From positions 1 to 60,308 of the forward strand of contig NZ_JADEXU010000033.1 of NCBI RefSeq assembly GCF_015206895.1: 60,308 nt of DNA. Reading direction: 5' to 3'. A program made the translations under genes and the position numbers. Below the pieces are notes generated by a model. The model was not told the origin of the DNA. It saw only the letters and a list, made by a program, of their open reading frames with translations, and ran no database searches. How positions within the stretch are numbered: the stretch's first letter is position 1; every line of letters starts with the position of its first letter. Positions 46,831 to 56,123 of the stretch are shown here, one piece after another. The stretch comes from Nostoc sp. LEGE 12450 (GTDB lineage: Bacteria; Cyanobacteriota; Cyanobacteriia; Cyanobacteriales; Nostocaceae).

Positions 46831-47388
46831 GTGCCATTGGACTTTAATGAAATCCGCCAACTATTGGCAACTATCGCACAAACAGATATTGCAGAAGTCA
46901 CGCTCAAAAGCGATGATTTTGAACTAACAGTCCGTAAGGCTGTGAGCGTCAGCAATCAGATGTTGTCGGTAGGTCAAGCGACCTTCGGCGGTGTGGTAGG
47001 TTCTGGCCTGACATCGGGTTCATCTGGGGGAAACCAGGTGAACGCGAGTCAGGTAACGGAGGTGTCCACATCTCGCGTGTTTGAGAATACTGGTACTAGC
47101 ACACAATTGCAGTTGTCAGTAAATCCTCCCTCAATCATCGATCAGAGATTAGTAGAAGTGCCTTCCCCAATGGTGGGAACGTTTTATCGCGCTCCTGCGC
47201 CCGGAGAAGCGGCATTTGTGGAAGTTGGCGATCGCGTCCGCAAGGGTCAAACCGTCTGTATCATTGAGGCCATGAAGCTGATGAATGAAATCGAAGCCGA
47301 AGTCTCTGGACAAGTGATGGAAATTCTTCTCCAAAATGGTGACGCTGTAGAATATGGTCAACCTTTGATGCGAATTAACCCCGATTAA
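46831..47388 (+). CDS. accB: Biotin carboxyl carrier protein of acetyl-CoA carboxylase
   Basis: This 185-residue subunit starts at a GTG, with an N-terminal LDFNEIRQLLATIAQTDIAE segment. A flexible S/G/T-rich linker follows (about 50-100), then a biotinyl domain with VPSPMVGTFYRAPAPGEAAF and the biotinylated lysine in EAMKLMNEIE. It carries CO2 in fatty acid synthesis. The partners accC and accA/D are not in the window. Confidence 0.96.
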   Translation: MPLDFNEIRQLLATIAQTDIAEVTLKSDDFELTVRKAVSVSNQMLSVGQATFGGVVGSGLTSGSSGGNQVNASQVTEVSTSRVFENTGTSTQLQLSVNPPSIIDQRLVEVPSPMVGTFYRAPAPGEAAFVEVGDRVRKGQTVCIIEAMKLMNEIEAEVSGQVMEILLQNGDAVEYGQPLMRINPD

Positions 47389-47463
47389 GTATTAATCTAT
47401 ATATCAAATGAGTCATCTGAAATGAGTCATCGTTAAAACTTCAGTCCTTGCGGGTTAATCCTG

Positions 47464-47811
47464 ATGAAACAAACGTTGCCTTTACCGCCAGAAGTGGTGC
47501 AACAAGTAGCTGAATACTTCAGCCTGTTAAGTGAGCCGATGCGCTTGCGGCTGCTCCACTTATTACGGGATGAAGAAAAATGCGTGCAAGAGTTGGTAGA
47601 GGCAACACAGACTTCTCAGGCAAATGTGTCAAAACACCTGAAGGTAATGTGGCAAGCAGGTATCCTTAGCCGCCGCAGTGAAGGAACTTGCGCCTATTAC
47701 CGGGTGGAAGATGAAATGATTTTTGATTTGTGTAATCGGGTTTGCGATCGCCTGGCCACAAGGTTAGAGGAGCAAGCCCGTAATTTTCGTGTGTTAAATA
47801 CTAAACGTTAG
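47464..47811 (+). CDS. ArsR/SmtB-family transcriptional regulator
   Basis: This 115-residue winged-helix repressor has LSEPMRLRLLHLLRDEEKCV, recognition helix TQTSQANVSKHLKVMWQAG and wing RRSEGTCAYYRVED. Cysteines at about 40, 80 and in DLCNRVCDRL could sense metal or redox state, but the ArsR CVC motif is absent (KCVQEL instead). Target genes are not evident. It follows accB by 75 bp on the same strand. Confidence 0.88.
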   Translation: MKQTLPLPPEVVQQVAEYFSLLSEPMRLRLLHLLRDEEKCVQELVEATQTSQANVSKHLKVMWQAGILSRRSEGTCAYYRVEDEMIFDLCNRVCDRLATRLEEQARNFRVLNTKR

Positions 47812-47892
47812 GTCATTTGTCCTTTGTCATTTGTTCTTTGTTCTTTGTTCTTTGCTAATGACCAATGACTAATGACCAATGACCAATAACTA
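47812..47892. repeat. Heptamer repeat tract in inverted halves
   Basis: About six TTGTCCT/TTGTTCT heptamers are followed by about five TGACCAA/TGACTAA heptamers, so the two halves can pair. It lies between the convergent ArsR and GerMN genes and touches the GerMN stop. Confidence 0.7.
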
Positions 47893-48501
47893 AAGTGGGT
47901 AATTTTTCTCAAAGCTTTCACGAGTTAGTGGTTGTTGTAACTCTACGCCTTCCCCACCTAAAACATCCAACGGTTTACCGTTCACGTCAATGTACACCTT
48001 GGCTTTAGGATTTAAACTTGTCGCAGTATAAACAACTTGTCCGACACGACCCATCATTGATGTGCTACCACCACCACTGGTAAAATCTTCAGATAAATTA
48101 ACGTGAACTTCGCCATTTTCTGATTTCAGTCCCAACAGCTTAGTTCCTTTGGGGATAGTTGTGGAATCTGTTCCTTCTGTTGGGCCTGCCAACAAACTTT
48201 GGAAAGCTGCTTCTAAAGGCTGGTTGGCTCGTATAGAAGCGACTTTAACAGGTTGGGGAACTAAAGCAACACTTTTGTCTTTTGGTCTGAGCCAATAAAC
48301 ATTAGGGCTTTGCTCATTAGCTGGCTGCCTAGTTGATGGCTGTGCTGGTTGAGCGATGGGACCAGAGGGATTTGATGGTGTGGGAGGGTTGCTGGAGTGT
48401 GTAGTAAACCAAGCCACACCGCCACCCACCGCTACAACCACTGCTGAAACGGCTGCAATTGCGCCTGAAGAAATGCGATTAGATCCTTGTTGGTCTTTCA
48501 T
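47890..48501 (-). CDS. GerMN-domain membrane-anchored protein
   Basis: This protein of about 203 residues has one N-terminal helix (SGAIAAVSAVVVAVGGGVAWF), a P/S/N-rich linker (about 38-70) and a GerMN domain (VYWLRPKDKSVALVPQ, LLAGPTEGTDSTTIPKGTKL and VHVNLSEDF). GerMN domains occur in spore germination and envelope proteins and probably bind other envelope components. Start ATG 48501 is supported by GGAAGG about 8 nt upstream. It is likely periplasmic. Confidence 0.87.
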   Translation of the reverse strand: MKDQQGSNRISSGAIAAVSAVVVAVGGGVAWFTTHSSNPPTPSNPSGPIAQPAQPSTRQPANEQSPNVYWLRPKDKSVALVPQPVKVASIRANQPLEAAFQSLLAGPTEGTDSTTIPKGTKLLGLKSENGEVHVNLSEDFTSGGGSTSMMGRVGQVVYTATSLNPKAKVYIDVNGKPLDVLGGEGVELQQPLTRESFEKNYPL

Positions 48502-48507
48502 GTTCAA

Positions 48508-48807
48508 AACCTTCCTGACTGAGGGCTGATATGGTCGTTATGTGAGGAGCAGCCTGGTTAAAGACGATACTTACAAGTAGAGAGTTTCCCGAAACCTGGA
48601 GGAGACTTTATGCCTCAAAGGGCGATTATTTTTAATTCCGCAAGTCCCTTTTTCAATTTTAGAATTTATATTTCTAATCCGTCACCTACCAAATTATGTA
48701 AATTTCATTCTTTTTGGAGATGATTAATTTACAAGGCAGAGGAACGCTGAGTAAAACGCAGAGGAACGCAAAGTAAAGTATTGATTCCTCTGCGTAAATG
48801 TTGAAGT
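48508..48807. other. Intergenic region with a CTCTGCG hairpin
   Basis: No gene is seen. Near proS the words GCAGAGGAACGC and TTCCTCTGCGT (about 48758-48799) form a hairpin that probably terminates proS on the minus strand. Confidence 0.45.
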
Positions 48808-50622
48808 TTAATTTTTTACCTGAGTTGCGGCAGTAATCCACTGTTTGAGTGTGGTTGTAACTTCCTCTATGACAATTTCTTGAGAGTTGCGGGTGGCTCT
48901 TTCTACAACTTCGACTTTGCCATTAGCGATCGCTCGTCCGGTTACAATTCTATAAGGTATCCCAATCAAGTCAGCATCTTTAAATTTCACTCCAGCCCTT
49001 TCATCGCGGTCATCTAGTAGGGTTTCAATTCCTGCTTGATTGAGTTCTGTGTAAAGCTTTTGGGCGACTTCGATTTGTTGAGCATCTTTAATGTTAGGAA
49101 TCGTGACGATCGCGTGGTATGGTGCGATCGCAACTGGCCAAATAATCCCATCTTTATCGTAAGATTGCTCTACGGCAGCTTGCGCTAATCGTGACACGCC
49201 CACACCAAAACAACCCATAAATAGCGGCTTTTCTTCACCCTGTTCATTGGTATAAGTTGCTCCCATCGCTTGGGAATATTTAGTGCCTAATTGGAAAATA
49301 TGACCAGCTTCGATTCCACGGGCGCTTTGTAAGGTTTGTTCTGGGTTATGGATGGCGCGATCGCCTGGTTTTGACTTGCGAATATCTACTACTCGCTCTG
49401 GTAACTTAAATTGCTCACCCCAATTAGCACCAACTACATGATAACCAGCTTCATTCGCCCCTGTAACAAAGTTTTTTAAATCAACGGCTGTTTGATCTAC
49501 CAAGCGCAAAAACTTGGGATGGATTTGTTTATTAGCAGCAATATACTCATCTGCGATATCAGGCGCAATGTAGCCTAAAGGTAGAGATTTGGCTGTCCAT
49601 GTTTGCTGGGCTTCTACATTTGGTACATTCAAACTAATAATAGTTTTAGCGCCATATTCCGAAGCTAATTTAGTCAATTCATTTTGCAATTTGACTTCAT
49701 TAACTTCCTGATCGCCTCGAACGTTCACCAGAACTAACACTGTTGCGCCATTATCATAAACTGTTTGATAAAGGACATTTTTCACCAATTGAGTCGGAGA
49801 ACAGTTGAGGAGTTGACACACCTTTTCAATCGTTTCTGTTCCAGGTGTATCGCGTTTCTCGTAGGTTGTAAACCGTGAGGTTTCGGCATCAATTGGTAAA
49901 GAAACAGCCTTTTCTACGTTAGCGGCGTATTTACCATCCTCAGTGTAGAGAACTTCGTCTTCACCAGCTTCCGCCAAAATCATAAATTCTGTGGAACCAG
50001 AACCGCCAATTGCACCAGAATCGGCTTCCACTGCGCGAAAAGCTAAACCAGAACGCCGTAGGATATTGCTGTACGCTTTATACATATCCTGGTAAGTTTC
50101 TTTGAGGCTGGCTTCATCGGTATGGAACGAGTAGCCGTCCTTCATGATAAACTCCCGTCCGCGCATTAAACCAAAGCGGGGACGAATTTCGTCGCGGAAT
50201 TTAGTTTGAATTTGGTAGAGGTGTAGGGGTAACTGACGATAAGAGCGAATCATATCACGAGCGATCGCTGTGATTACTTCTTCATGAGTTGGGCCCAATC
50301 CTAATTGTTGCTCACGGCGGTCAATTAGGGAAAACATAATCCCCTCAGCTTTGGTGTAAGTGTCCCAGCGTCCCGATTCCTTCCATAAATCAGCAGGTTG
50401 TAATTGCGGTAAGAGACATTCTTGTGCGCCTGTAGCGTTCATTTCTTCTCGCACAATCTGGGAAACTTTTTGCAGTACCCGCCACATTAACGGCAAATAA
50501 GCATAAAGACCACTACCGATGCGACGAATGTAGCCTGCACGGAGTAATAATTTATGGCTAGGAATCTCAGCATCAGCTGGATCGTCCCGGAGTGTAACGA
50601 ATAACATTTGTGACAGTCGCAT
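48808..50622 (-). CDS. proS: Prolyl-tRNA synthetase (bacterial type)
   Basis: This 604-residue class II synthetase has motif 1 near [16 protein letters not shown], motif 2 [21 protein letters not shown] and motif 3 [16 protein letters not shown]. Between motifs 2 and 3 lies the YbaK-like editing insertion (about 224-405), which removes Ala-tRNA(Pro), and the anticodon-binding domain is C-terminal. The length is typical. Confidence 0.97.
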   Translation of the reverse strand: MRLSQMLFVTLRDDPADAEIPSHKLLLRAGYIRRIGSGLYAYLPLMWRVLQKVSQIVREEMNATGAQECLLPQLQPADLWKESGRWDTYTKAEGIMFSLIDRREQQLGLGPTHEEVITAIARDMIRSYRQLPLHLYQIQTKFRDEIRPRFGLMRGREFIMKDGYSFHTDEASLKETYQDMYKAYSNILRRSGLAFRAVEADSGAIGGSGSTEFMILAEAGEDEVLYTEDGKYAANVEKAVSLPIDAETSRFTTYEKRDTPGTETIEKVCQLLNCSPTQLVKNVLYQTVYDNGATVLVLVNVRGDQEVNEVKLQNELTKLASEYGAKTIISLNVPNVEAQQTWTAKSLPLGYIAPDIADEYIAANKQIHPKFLRLVDQTAVDLKNFVTGANEAGYHVVGANWGEQFKLPERVVDIRKSKPGDRAIHNPEQTLQSARGIEAGHIFQLGTKYSQAMGATYTNEQGEEKPLFMGCFGVGVSRLAQAAVEQSYDKDGIIWPVAIAPYHAIVTIPNIKDAQQIEVAQKLYTELNQAGIETLLDDRDERAGVKFKDADLIGIPYRIVTGRAIANGKVEVVERATRNSQEIVIEEVTTTLKQWITAATQVKN

Positions 50623-50771
50623 CGTTTATAGCCTTTCTTTGATCGCTAATTTCTATGTCAACTAAAGTATGAAGTATTAAGGATGAAGTACAAAGTACAC
50701 AGCGTTATTTATTTTTCATTTTTACTTATAGCCTTCCGCCTTTTTTGATTGCAACTTTAGGAGAAACTACT

Positions 50772-52154
50772 TTGGCAGATGTAATTTATCAAGCACAGCC
50801 ACCCTTAGAATTTATTCCCCCGGCGTTTAACCCCTTATTTCTCCGATTTGTCCATCTGTTGCTACCCAGTTGGATAAACTGGCAAACACCTATTACCCAA
50901 ATTGAAGCAGACAACGTAGAGGTGCTGGTGGATCTCTATCGCCAGTTTCAGGAGGGTAAGATCCGTTTTATGCTGGCATTTCGCCATCCGAAAACAGACG
51001 ATCCGTTTTGTTTGGCTTACTTGTTATCTCAACTTGTACCAAAGATAGCGCGATCGCAAGGTACAACACTACAACATCCCATTCACGCTCATTTTATCTA
51101 CGATCGCGGCATTCCTCTCTGGGCAGGTTCCCACGTTGGTTGGATTGCTTCTCGTTTAGGTGGGACTCCAATTCAACGAGGTAAAGCTGACTGGACGGGG
51201 TTACGTTCGGCGCGTGACTTGTTCGCCAATGGGAAATTCCCAATGGCGGCTGCGCCAGAGGGTGCAACCAATGGTTTATCGGAGAATATCAGCCCTCTAG
51301 AACCTGGTATTGCCCAATTAGGCTTTTGGTGTGCTGAAGACTTGCACAAAGCTGAACGCCCCGAACAGGTTCTAATTGTACCAGTTGGGATTAAATATAG
51401 TTACGTTGATGCTCCTTGGGGTGCGATCGCAAATCTTTTAAGTGAAATGGAAGCGGCTAGTGGTTTACCTGTAAATTCAGCAGAAAACGCTTCTATAGAG
51501 TCGCTTTATCCCCGATTGTTAACCTTGGCAGAACATTTACTTTCGTTGATGGAAAAATTTTACACGCGCTTTTATCATCTAAAGCTGGCAGATATCAAAA
51601 CAGTAGTAGGAGAAATTGAAGATAGAAATGAAGCCCTAGCAGTTCGTTTGCAAGCTTTATTGAATGCGGCGCTACTAATATCAGAACAGTATTTTGATTT
51701 ACAGTCAAAAGGTACTTTGAGTGACCGATGTCGGCGGGTAGAACAAGCTGGGTGGAATTATATATTTAGAGAAGATTTCAAGGATGTAAAAGGAATATCT
51801 GTTGTAGAGAAAGCTTTAGGCGATCGCGTTGCAGAAGAAGCGAATGCGCGGATGTGGCACATGCGTTTAGTAGAAAGTTTTGTGGCAGTTTCTGGTAATT
51901 ATATTCGTGAGAACCCGACGGTAGAAAGGTTTGCTGAGACGACTTTAATTTTATGGCAAATGATTGCTAAAATAAAAGGCGATAAACGTTTACAGCGTCC
52001 ACAATTGGGTAAGCAAAAGGTAAAAATTACTGTGGGTGAACCTATATCTATTTCTGAGCGTTACCCGACGTATAAAGAAAATCGTTTGGGTGCTAGACAA
52101 GCTGTTGCTGATGTGACGAATGATTTACAACACGCATTGGAAGGATTGATTTGA
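50772..52154 (+). CDS. PlsC-like acyltransferase family protein
   Basis: This protein of about 460 residues has an acyltransferase HX4D box in AFRHPKTDDPF, GGTPIQRGKAD and PEGATNGLSE in place of the usual PEGTRS. It would transfer acyl groups to lysophospholipid or a related acceptor. The C-terminal half (about 230-460) is a helical extension not found in plain PlsC. The TTG at 50772 is favoured because AGGAG lies 9 nt before it; the frame opens at another TTG at 50745. It is divergent from proS. Confidence 0.8.
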   Translation: MADVIYQAQPPLEFIPPAFNPLFLRFVHLLLPSWINWQTPITQIEADNVEVLVDLYRQFQEGKIRFMLAFRHPKTDDPFCLAYLLSQLVPKIARSQGTTLQHPIHAHFIYDRGIPLWAGSHVGWIASRLGGTPIQRGKADWTGLRSARDLFANGKFPMAAAPEGATNGLSENISPLEPGIAQLGFWCAEDLHKAERPEQVLIVPVGIKYSYVDAPWGAIANLLSEMEAASGLPVNSAENASIESLYPRLLTLAEHLLSLMEKFYTRFYHLKLADIKTVVGEIEDRNEALAVRLQALLNAALLISEQYFDLQSKGTLSDRCRRVEQAGWNYIFREDFKDVKGISVVEKALGDRVAEEANARMWHMRLVESFVAVSGNYIRENPTVERFAETTLILWQMIAKIKGDKRLQRPQLGKQKVKITVGEPISISERYPTYKENRLGARQAVADVTNDLQHALEGLI

Positions 52155-52459
52155 TTAAGAGGGTAATATTCCAAGTCTCTGGATCAGCTTGCTTCGATAA
52201 TAATTAAATTCTCTTCTCACTACACAATTATAGTAAGGTATTATAGCGTGTATACACGCTATAATGAAATTGACATAAAATGCTATCAATGTTTGAAGAA
52301 TGATTATTCTTGATAGAAACGTGTTGTCCTAATTAAGGAAACTTAAAAAGTCTGAAATAGTTCATAATTGGGCTGCTTGAGAATTATTAATGAGTCTGTT
52401 CACCCGAAAAATCACTCAAGCGGAAATTAATTAAAATTTTGCAGTTGCAGAGGTTAGTT
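52155..52459. promoter_or_regulatory. Intergenic region upstream of the toxin-antitoxin pair
   Basis: The region is A+T-rich and holds a 24-bp palindrome at 52241. It has no ORF. The TA promoter should lie to the right of it. Confidence 0.5.
52241..52264. promoter_or_regulatory. Perfect 24-bp palindrome, possible operator or terminator
   Basis: The two 12-base halves TTATAGCGTGTA and TACACGCTATAA are exact reverse complements with no spacer. It lies 87 bp after the acyltransferase stop and about 195 bp before the antitoxin start. The absence of a loop favours a dimeric protein site over a terminator hairpin. Confidence 0.55.
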
Positions 52460-52663
52460 ATGGAAACTACAACTAAAAGACAAGAGTTGTTAAAAGCAAT
52501 CAATCAAAGACTAGAACAAGCTTATGAAGATACTTTAGAAGATATTCTGGAACTGTTAGATATTAGAAAAGCAGAGGATCAAGAGGATATTAAAGCCTTT
52601 GAGGAAGCTGAAAATGAACCTACTATTACTTGGGAAGATTACAAACAAGAATTAGAATCGTGA
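52460..52663 (+). CDS. Antitoxin of a RelE/ParE-type TA system
   Basis: This 67-residue acidic helical protein begins METTTKRQELLKAINQRLEQ, has an acidic middle (IRKAEDQEDIKAFEEAENEP) and ends in TWEDYKQELES, a typical antitoxin tail that wraps the toxin. AGAGG lies 9 nt before ATG 52460; the longer frame from 52439 is less likely. Its TGA overlaps the GTG of the toxin gene by 4 bp. No DNA-binding fold is obvious. Confidence 0.75.
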   Translation: METTTKRQELLKAINQRLEQAYEDTLEDILELLDIRKAEDQEDIKAFEEAENEPTITWEDYKQELES

Positions 52664-52923
52664 CTTATCAAATAGAACTTTCTAACAAGGCTGCAAAACA
52701 ATTAAAAAAATTATCTGTTGATATCCGAGATAAAATTAACGAAAAAATTTTAGAACTGGCTGACAATCCCCGTCCTAACGGCGTTGTCAAGCTAGAAAAT
52801 ACTGGCAATAAATATCGTATTCGTGTTGGGAATTATCGGATTTTGTACGAGATTCAAGATGATGTACTGATAGTTAAAGTTGTCAGAGTAGGGCATCGAA
52901 AAGATGTTTATCGAGATGAATAG
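52660..52923 (+). CDS. RelE/ParE-family toxin
   Basis: This 87-residue basic protein begins TYQIELSNKAAKQLKKLSVD, has NPRPNGVVKLENTGNKYRIRVGNYRILYEI and ends with VVRVGHRKDVYRDE. These are the classic RelE features: basic core arginines in YRIRVGNYRILY and the C-terminal H-R-K-D-V-Y. It would cleave mRNA at the ribosome when free. Start GTG 52660 overlaps the antitoxin stop, which indicates translational coupling. Confidence 0.9.
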   Translation: MTYQIELSNKAAKQLKKLSVDIRDKINEKILELADNPRPNGVVKLENTGNKYRIRVGNYRILYEIQDDVLIVKVVRVGHRKDVYRDE

Positions 52924-52968
52924 ATTGTCAAGTTAATACTAAGCCGTCAATCTGTTTTTGCAGCAATT

Positions 52969-53553
52969 TTAAAATAACATTCCAGAAAATATCTTAGATA
53001 AATCTAGCGAAAATTCAGAAAAACAGGGCAGGTTAACTGATTCATTTGGCAGATAAATTAACTTGCGACGATAGCCAAATTTAAATTGCAAAGTTTGATA
53101 AGGTTCGCTGTAGCACTCAAGATAATTATCTACTAAATTAAATATCCAATAATCAGATATTTTCGCTTCTGCATAAATAGGTAGCTTTTCCTCCTGGTCG
53201 TATTTTAAGGATGAATCAGCAATTTCAATTAAGAGTAAAATATCAGATGGGCTGGGATGATTCGCTAGATAGTCATCATCTCTATTTTTTGCAATTACTC
53301 TATCTGGTTCAGGCTCACTGTTGTTAGACAAAGTAATTGGCTGTTGCCCTCGCAGGGTTGCGCGATCGCCTACTAGCTTATATAATTCTCGGTCTAGGCG
53401 TGTTTCACAAACAGAGTGCGCTTTACCTTTCGCTACCATCTGGATTATTTCACCCTTAATTAGCTCAACTCGGTCATTCTCCTCAAAGAAGCCGAGTTCA
53501 GCTAGACGGTGATATTCAGCTATAGTAAAGCGTTTAGCAGTGGTAATGCTCAT
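52969..53553 (-). CDS. Uma2 family endonuclease-fold protein
   Basis: This 194-residue protein has FTIAEYHRLAELGFFEENDR, VELIKGEIIQM, SEPEPDRVIAK and LLLIEIADSSLKYDQEEKLP. It belongs to the same subfamily as the gene at 16804, with Arg after the PD where that copy has Ile. It converges on the toxin gene (46 bp) and lies just downstream of the nuclease gene at 53605 in the same orientation (51 bp), so the two may share a transcript. Confidence 0.82.
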   Translation of the reverse strand: MSITTAKRFTIAEYHRLAELGFFEENDRVELIKGEIIQMVAKGKAHSVCETRLDRELYKLVGDRATLRGQQPITLSNNSEPEPDRVIAKNRDDDYLANHPSPSDILLLIEIADSSLKYDQEEKLPIYAEAKISDYWIFNLVDNYLECYSEPYQTLQFKFGYRRKLIYLPNESVNLPCFSEFSLDLSKIFSGMLF

Positions 53554-53604
53554 AACAGCTACGAGAATGCAGAGTTATTTTTATCTTAATATAGCTATAC
53601 CTGA

Positions 53605-54756
53605 TTAAACTCCACCGATAGAAGATGATAAAATATATCGTTCTTCTTCTTTATCAGGTTCTGTAACTGTTTCTATACTTACACCTTTCCAAGGGAAGCT
53701 GAAATCTGGATGAATATTTTTGAGTTCATCAATAGATTTCAAGAAAAAATCTTTAATAGCAGATAGCTGGTCTTTTTCAGATAAAAATTCTTGTAGGCTT
53801 TTTCGATAAAAAATAGCTGACCATGCTGGCAAAATAGTTAAGTTCTCAGGAGTCCATATACTGGGCTTATCGTTAATTACTTTCTGCATGGATTCAATAA
53901 TTTTTGGGCGTTCTACAAAACCAGGAGAAACTTCTAAACATATACCTAGATATGGATATTCCGTTAAACTATCTGGATTTAAATTAAAATATCCAAGACC
54001 ACACCAAAAATTATCACCTGAAAACTTAGTATAGATAATATATCTGCCCCATCTCCATTGAGTCATACTTGCTGCGCCTTTGATAACACCTCCAAAAGCT
54101 AGCTTGAATTCGCGTTGTACTTCTTCGCTGAGGGTTGATTCCATGAGATTGAGAGTTTTGTTAAAATTCACCATTGTCAATAAGTCAACTGATGAAAATT
54201 GATTAGTGGTAGACATTCCATTTTTCCTCATGAAGATTAATATTTCTTGGGCTAAGATATCAGACGCGCGTTCTTTCAGGAAGCTATAAAACTGATACCA
54301 CCTGAGATGGAAAAAATTTACCTTGGGTAATAAATCAAGGCAATATTTTTTTATTTCATCTTTTGGGTCATAATCACGGGTAATGTAAATTAAAATTCGA
54401 TGTCTGACATTTGGTAAATTACTCAAAATATCAGCATATTTTTTTAAAGCATTATTTCCATCCATTGCACCAATTTTTGATTCAATAAATATTACATCTG
54501 TGCTTAAACCAGTTGAAAGTTCAACCACAATATCAAGCCTACTATCCTCAGTATGGCTCGCCAGTGCTTGATGTTCTTGTTGGGTTGAAATCTTGATGCT
54601 GGAATAATTATCATCACTAATGATTGAGTGATGTTTTAGCCAATCAATTAAAATATCCTTATTCAAGGATAAAAAATAAGCAACAATCTCAGTAAAAAAA
54701 TCTTCACGCGGTTTGTTTCCTGAATGCAGATTGAGTAAATTCGTGAACAAAGACAT
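53605..54756 (-). CDS. PD-(D/E)XK nuclease superfamily protein
   Basis: This 383-residue protein has the nuclease core in its first 100 residues: Glu23 in DFFTEIVAYFL, Asp75 in SRLDIVVEL and the ExK pair Glu92/Lys94 in FIESKIGA. This fits PDDEXK_4-type nucleases, which occur in defence or mobile contexts. The C-terminal 270 residues have W-rich segments (WRWGRYIIYTKF, FWCGLGYF) and could bind a target; I cannot assign them. The gene is A+T-rich relative to its housekeeping neighbours. Confidence 0.75.
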   Translation of the reverse strand: MSLFTNLLNLHSGNKPREDFFTEIVAYFLSLNKDILIDWLKHHSIISDDNYSSIKISTQQEHQALASHTEDSRLDIVVELSTGLSTDVIFIESKIGAMDGNNALKKYADILSNLPNVRHRILIYITRDYDPKDEIKKYCLDLLPKVNFFHLRWYQFYSFLKERASDILAQEILIFMRKNGMSTTNQFSSVDLLTMVNFNKTLNLMESTLSEEVQREFKLAFGGVIKGAASMTQWRWGRYIIYTKFSGDNFWCGLGYFNLNPDSLTEYPYLGICLEVSPGFVERPKIIESMQKVINDKPSIWTPENLTILPAWSAIFYRKSLQEFLSEKDQLSAIKDFFLKSIDELKNIHPDFSFPWKGVSIETVTEPDKEEERYILSSSIGGV

Positions 54757-55009
54757 TTATTTTTAAGTCTTTAAGGTAATTCCAAAAAAGTTACACACAA
54801 TAATTAAGCTTGTAGTCCTGATGGAACAAGACTACTGGAAATTTTTATAAGTTATGTTTGTATTCGATATTACAAGCGTTGCAGCAGTTATAACTTAGCC
54901 GATCGCAGTTTGCCAAGGGTGCTACACAGACGATACTTACAACAAATAGAGGTAAAATTTTTACCCCTACAAAGTTATGTATTATTTTAAGAATAGCTAG
55001 AGAAAATTA

Positions 55010-55555
55010 TTACTCTGAAGTTAAGTGACTTTCTAGCAAAGATGCGATCGCTTCAGGGTGAATATTCTTGTATTTCTTTTTACCAAGGTGTAAAACACAG
55101 TTGGGAGCGCTGTTACAGCATTTTTGGCAACTGGTATGTTCAATGGTAACTTTGTCTAACAAACCGCGATCGCACAAAGTTTTTTCTAATTCCGATAATA
55201 ACCCTTTACCACCACGTTTCAGGCAACCGCCCTTTTGACATACCATAATCTTGGCTTTGATTGGAGGTGGTAATTCTTGCTTTGGACACCCATCAATTGG
55301 TGTCACCCGATAGGCTTTAATTTTAATTTTACTTGTGCGCGAGTCTATCTTACTATGGCCACAAACGCGAATTTGCTGGCCAGGAACTAAGGATGAACTT
55401 AGTAAACGGCGTAGCTCTTTAGGCAGTTTAATTTCCACATCTCCAGATGGAACTGCCAATTGCATATATTTATATTTTCCTGGTTCACCACCAACAAAAC
55501 CTAGTAACTGTCCCTCAAGGTTCAATTCTGATAACGTCAAATACTTGTTACCCAT
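55010..55555 (-). CDS. Thioredoxin-like [2Fe-2S] ferredoxin-domain protein
   Basis: This 181-residue protein has an N-terminal OB-like part (LEGQLLGFVGGEPGKYKYMQL, then GQQIRVCGHSKID) and a C-terminal [2Fe-2S] thioredoxin-fold domain. Cysteine ligands are visible in MVCQKGGCLKRGG and HTSCQKCCNSAPNC. Such proteins carry electrons or sense redox state. It lies 102 bp downstream of nifT in the same orientation and may be read with the nif cluster; a hairpin separates them. Confidence 0.85.
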   Translation of the reverse strand: MGNKYLTLSELNLEGQLLGFVGGEPGKYKYMQLAVPSGDVEIKLPKELRRLLSSSLVPGQQIRVCGHSKIDSRTSKIKIKAYRVTPIDGCPKQELPPPIKAKIMVCQKGGCLKRGGKGLLSELEKTLCDRGLLDKVTIEHTSCQKCCNSAPNCVLHLGKKKYKNIHPEAIASLLESHLTSE

Positions 55556-55609
55556 GATTGATAAAAATTTAGGAGTGGGGAGTTAAAAGCGAAGAGTTAG
55601 GAGTGAGGA

Positions 55610-55652
55610 GTTAGGAGTTAAAATTTATAACTCATAACTCTTAACTCCTAAC
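55610..55652. terminator. Hairpin at the end of the nif accessory cluster
   Basis: Arms 55610-55621 and 55641-55652 are perfect 12-bp reverse complements, made from GTTAGGAGTTAA spacer repeats. It lies just past the nifT stop on the minus strand. No strong T run follows on that strand, so termination is probable but not certain. Confidence 0.5.
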
Positions 55653-55657
55653 TGTTT

Positions 55658-55861
55658 TTAAGCTAGGCGTTTAGCTTCTACTGTTTGAGGTAAATTTGCT
55701 GTGTCTGGCAAATCACGAAATTCTAATTCCCAACCATTTGCTAGGGTGAGAATCTTGCCATCATTTCCATCGGTTTGTTTGACGACTTCTTCTTCAAGGT
55801 CTTTTTTAGCAACGTAAACTACTAAAGTACCGGCATCATTCATGCGTAGCATTACTTTCAT
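55658..55861 (-). CDS. nifT: Nitrogen fixation protein NifT/FixU
   Basis: This protein of about 67 residues begins [20 protein letters not shown] and ends with NGWELEFRDLPDTANLPQTV, the NifT core. ATG 55861 matches relatives; a longer frame adds five residues. Its role in nitrogenase maturation is accessory and not essential in tested organisms. The start lies inside the end of nifZ (26-bp overlap). Confidence 0.93.
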   Translation of the reverse strand: MKVMLRMNDAGTLVVYVAKKDLEEEVVKQTDGNDGKILTLANGWELEFRDLPDTANLPQTVEAKRLA

Positions 55862-56123
55862 GAGATTCCTCAACAGATTCTAGTTCTTTTTTCTTACAGC
55901 CGACGACGAATCCTGTTTCCAAGAAATGCACAGCATATATATAGGAAGTCTGCAAATATGTTCCTATACTGGCTATGTAGCCGATATCTCCTTTGTTCAC
56001 TAAAACTTGCCCGACTTCTTTACCAGGGAAAGTACCATCGTTCTTCAGCAGTTTCCGAACTCTGACTTTTTCACCAATTTCAAAAGCGGGTGGCAAGTTT
56101 AGCTCTAATTCATCGCGTTGCAT
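55836..56123 (-). CDS. nifZ: Nitrogen fixation protein NifZ
   Basis: This 95-residue protein has [21 protein letters not shown] followed by [23 protein letters not shown], typical of NifZ, which helps P-cluster formation of the MoFe protein. It overlaps nifV by 14 bp and nifT by 26 bp, so the three are translationally linked. Confidence 0.94.
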   Translation of the reverse strand: MQRDELELNLPPAFEIGEKVRVRKLLKNDGTFPGKEVGQVLVNKGDIGYIASIGTYLQTSYIYAVHFLETGFVVGCKKKELESVEESHESNATHE

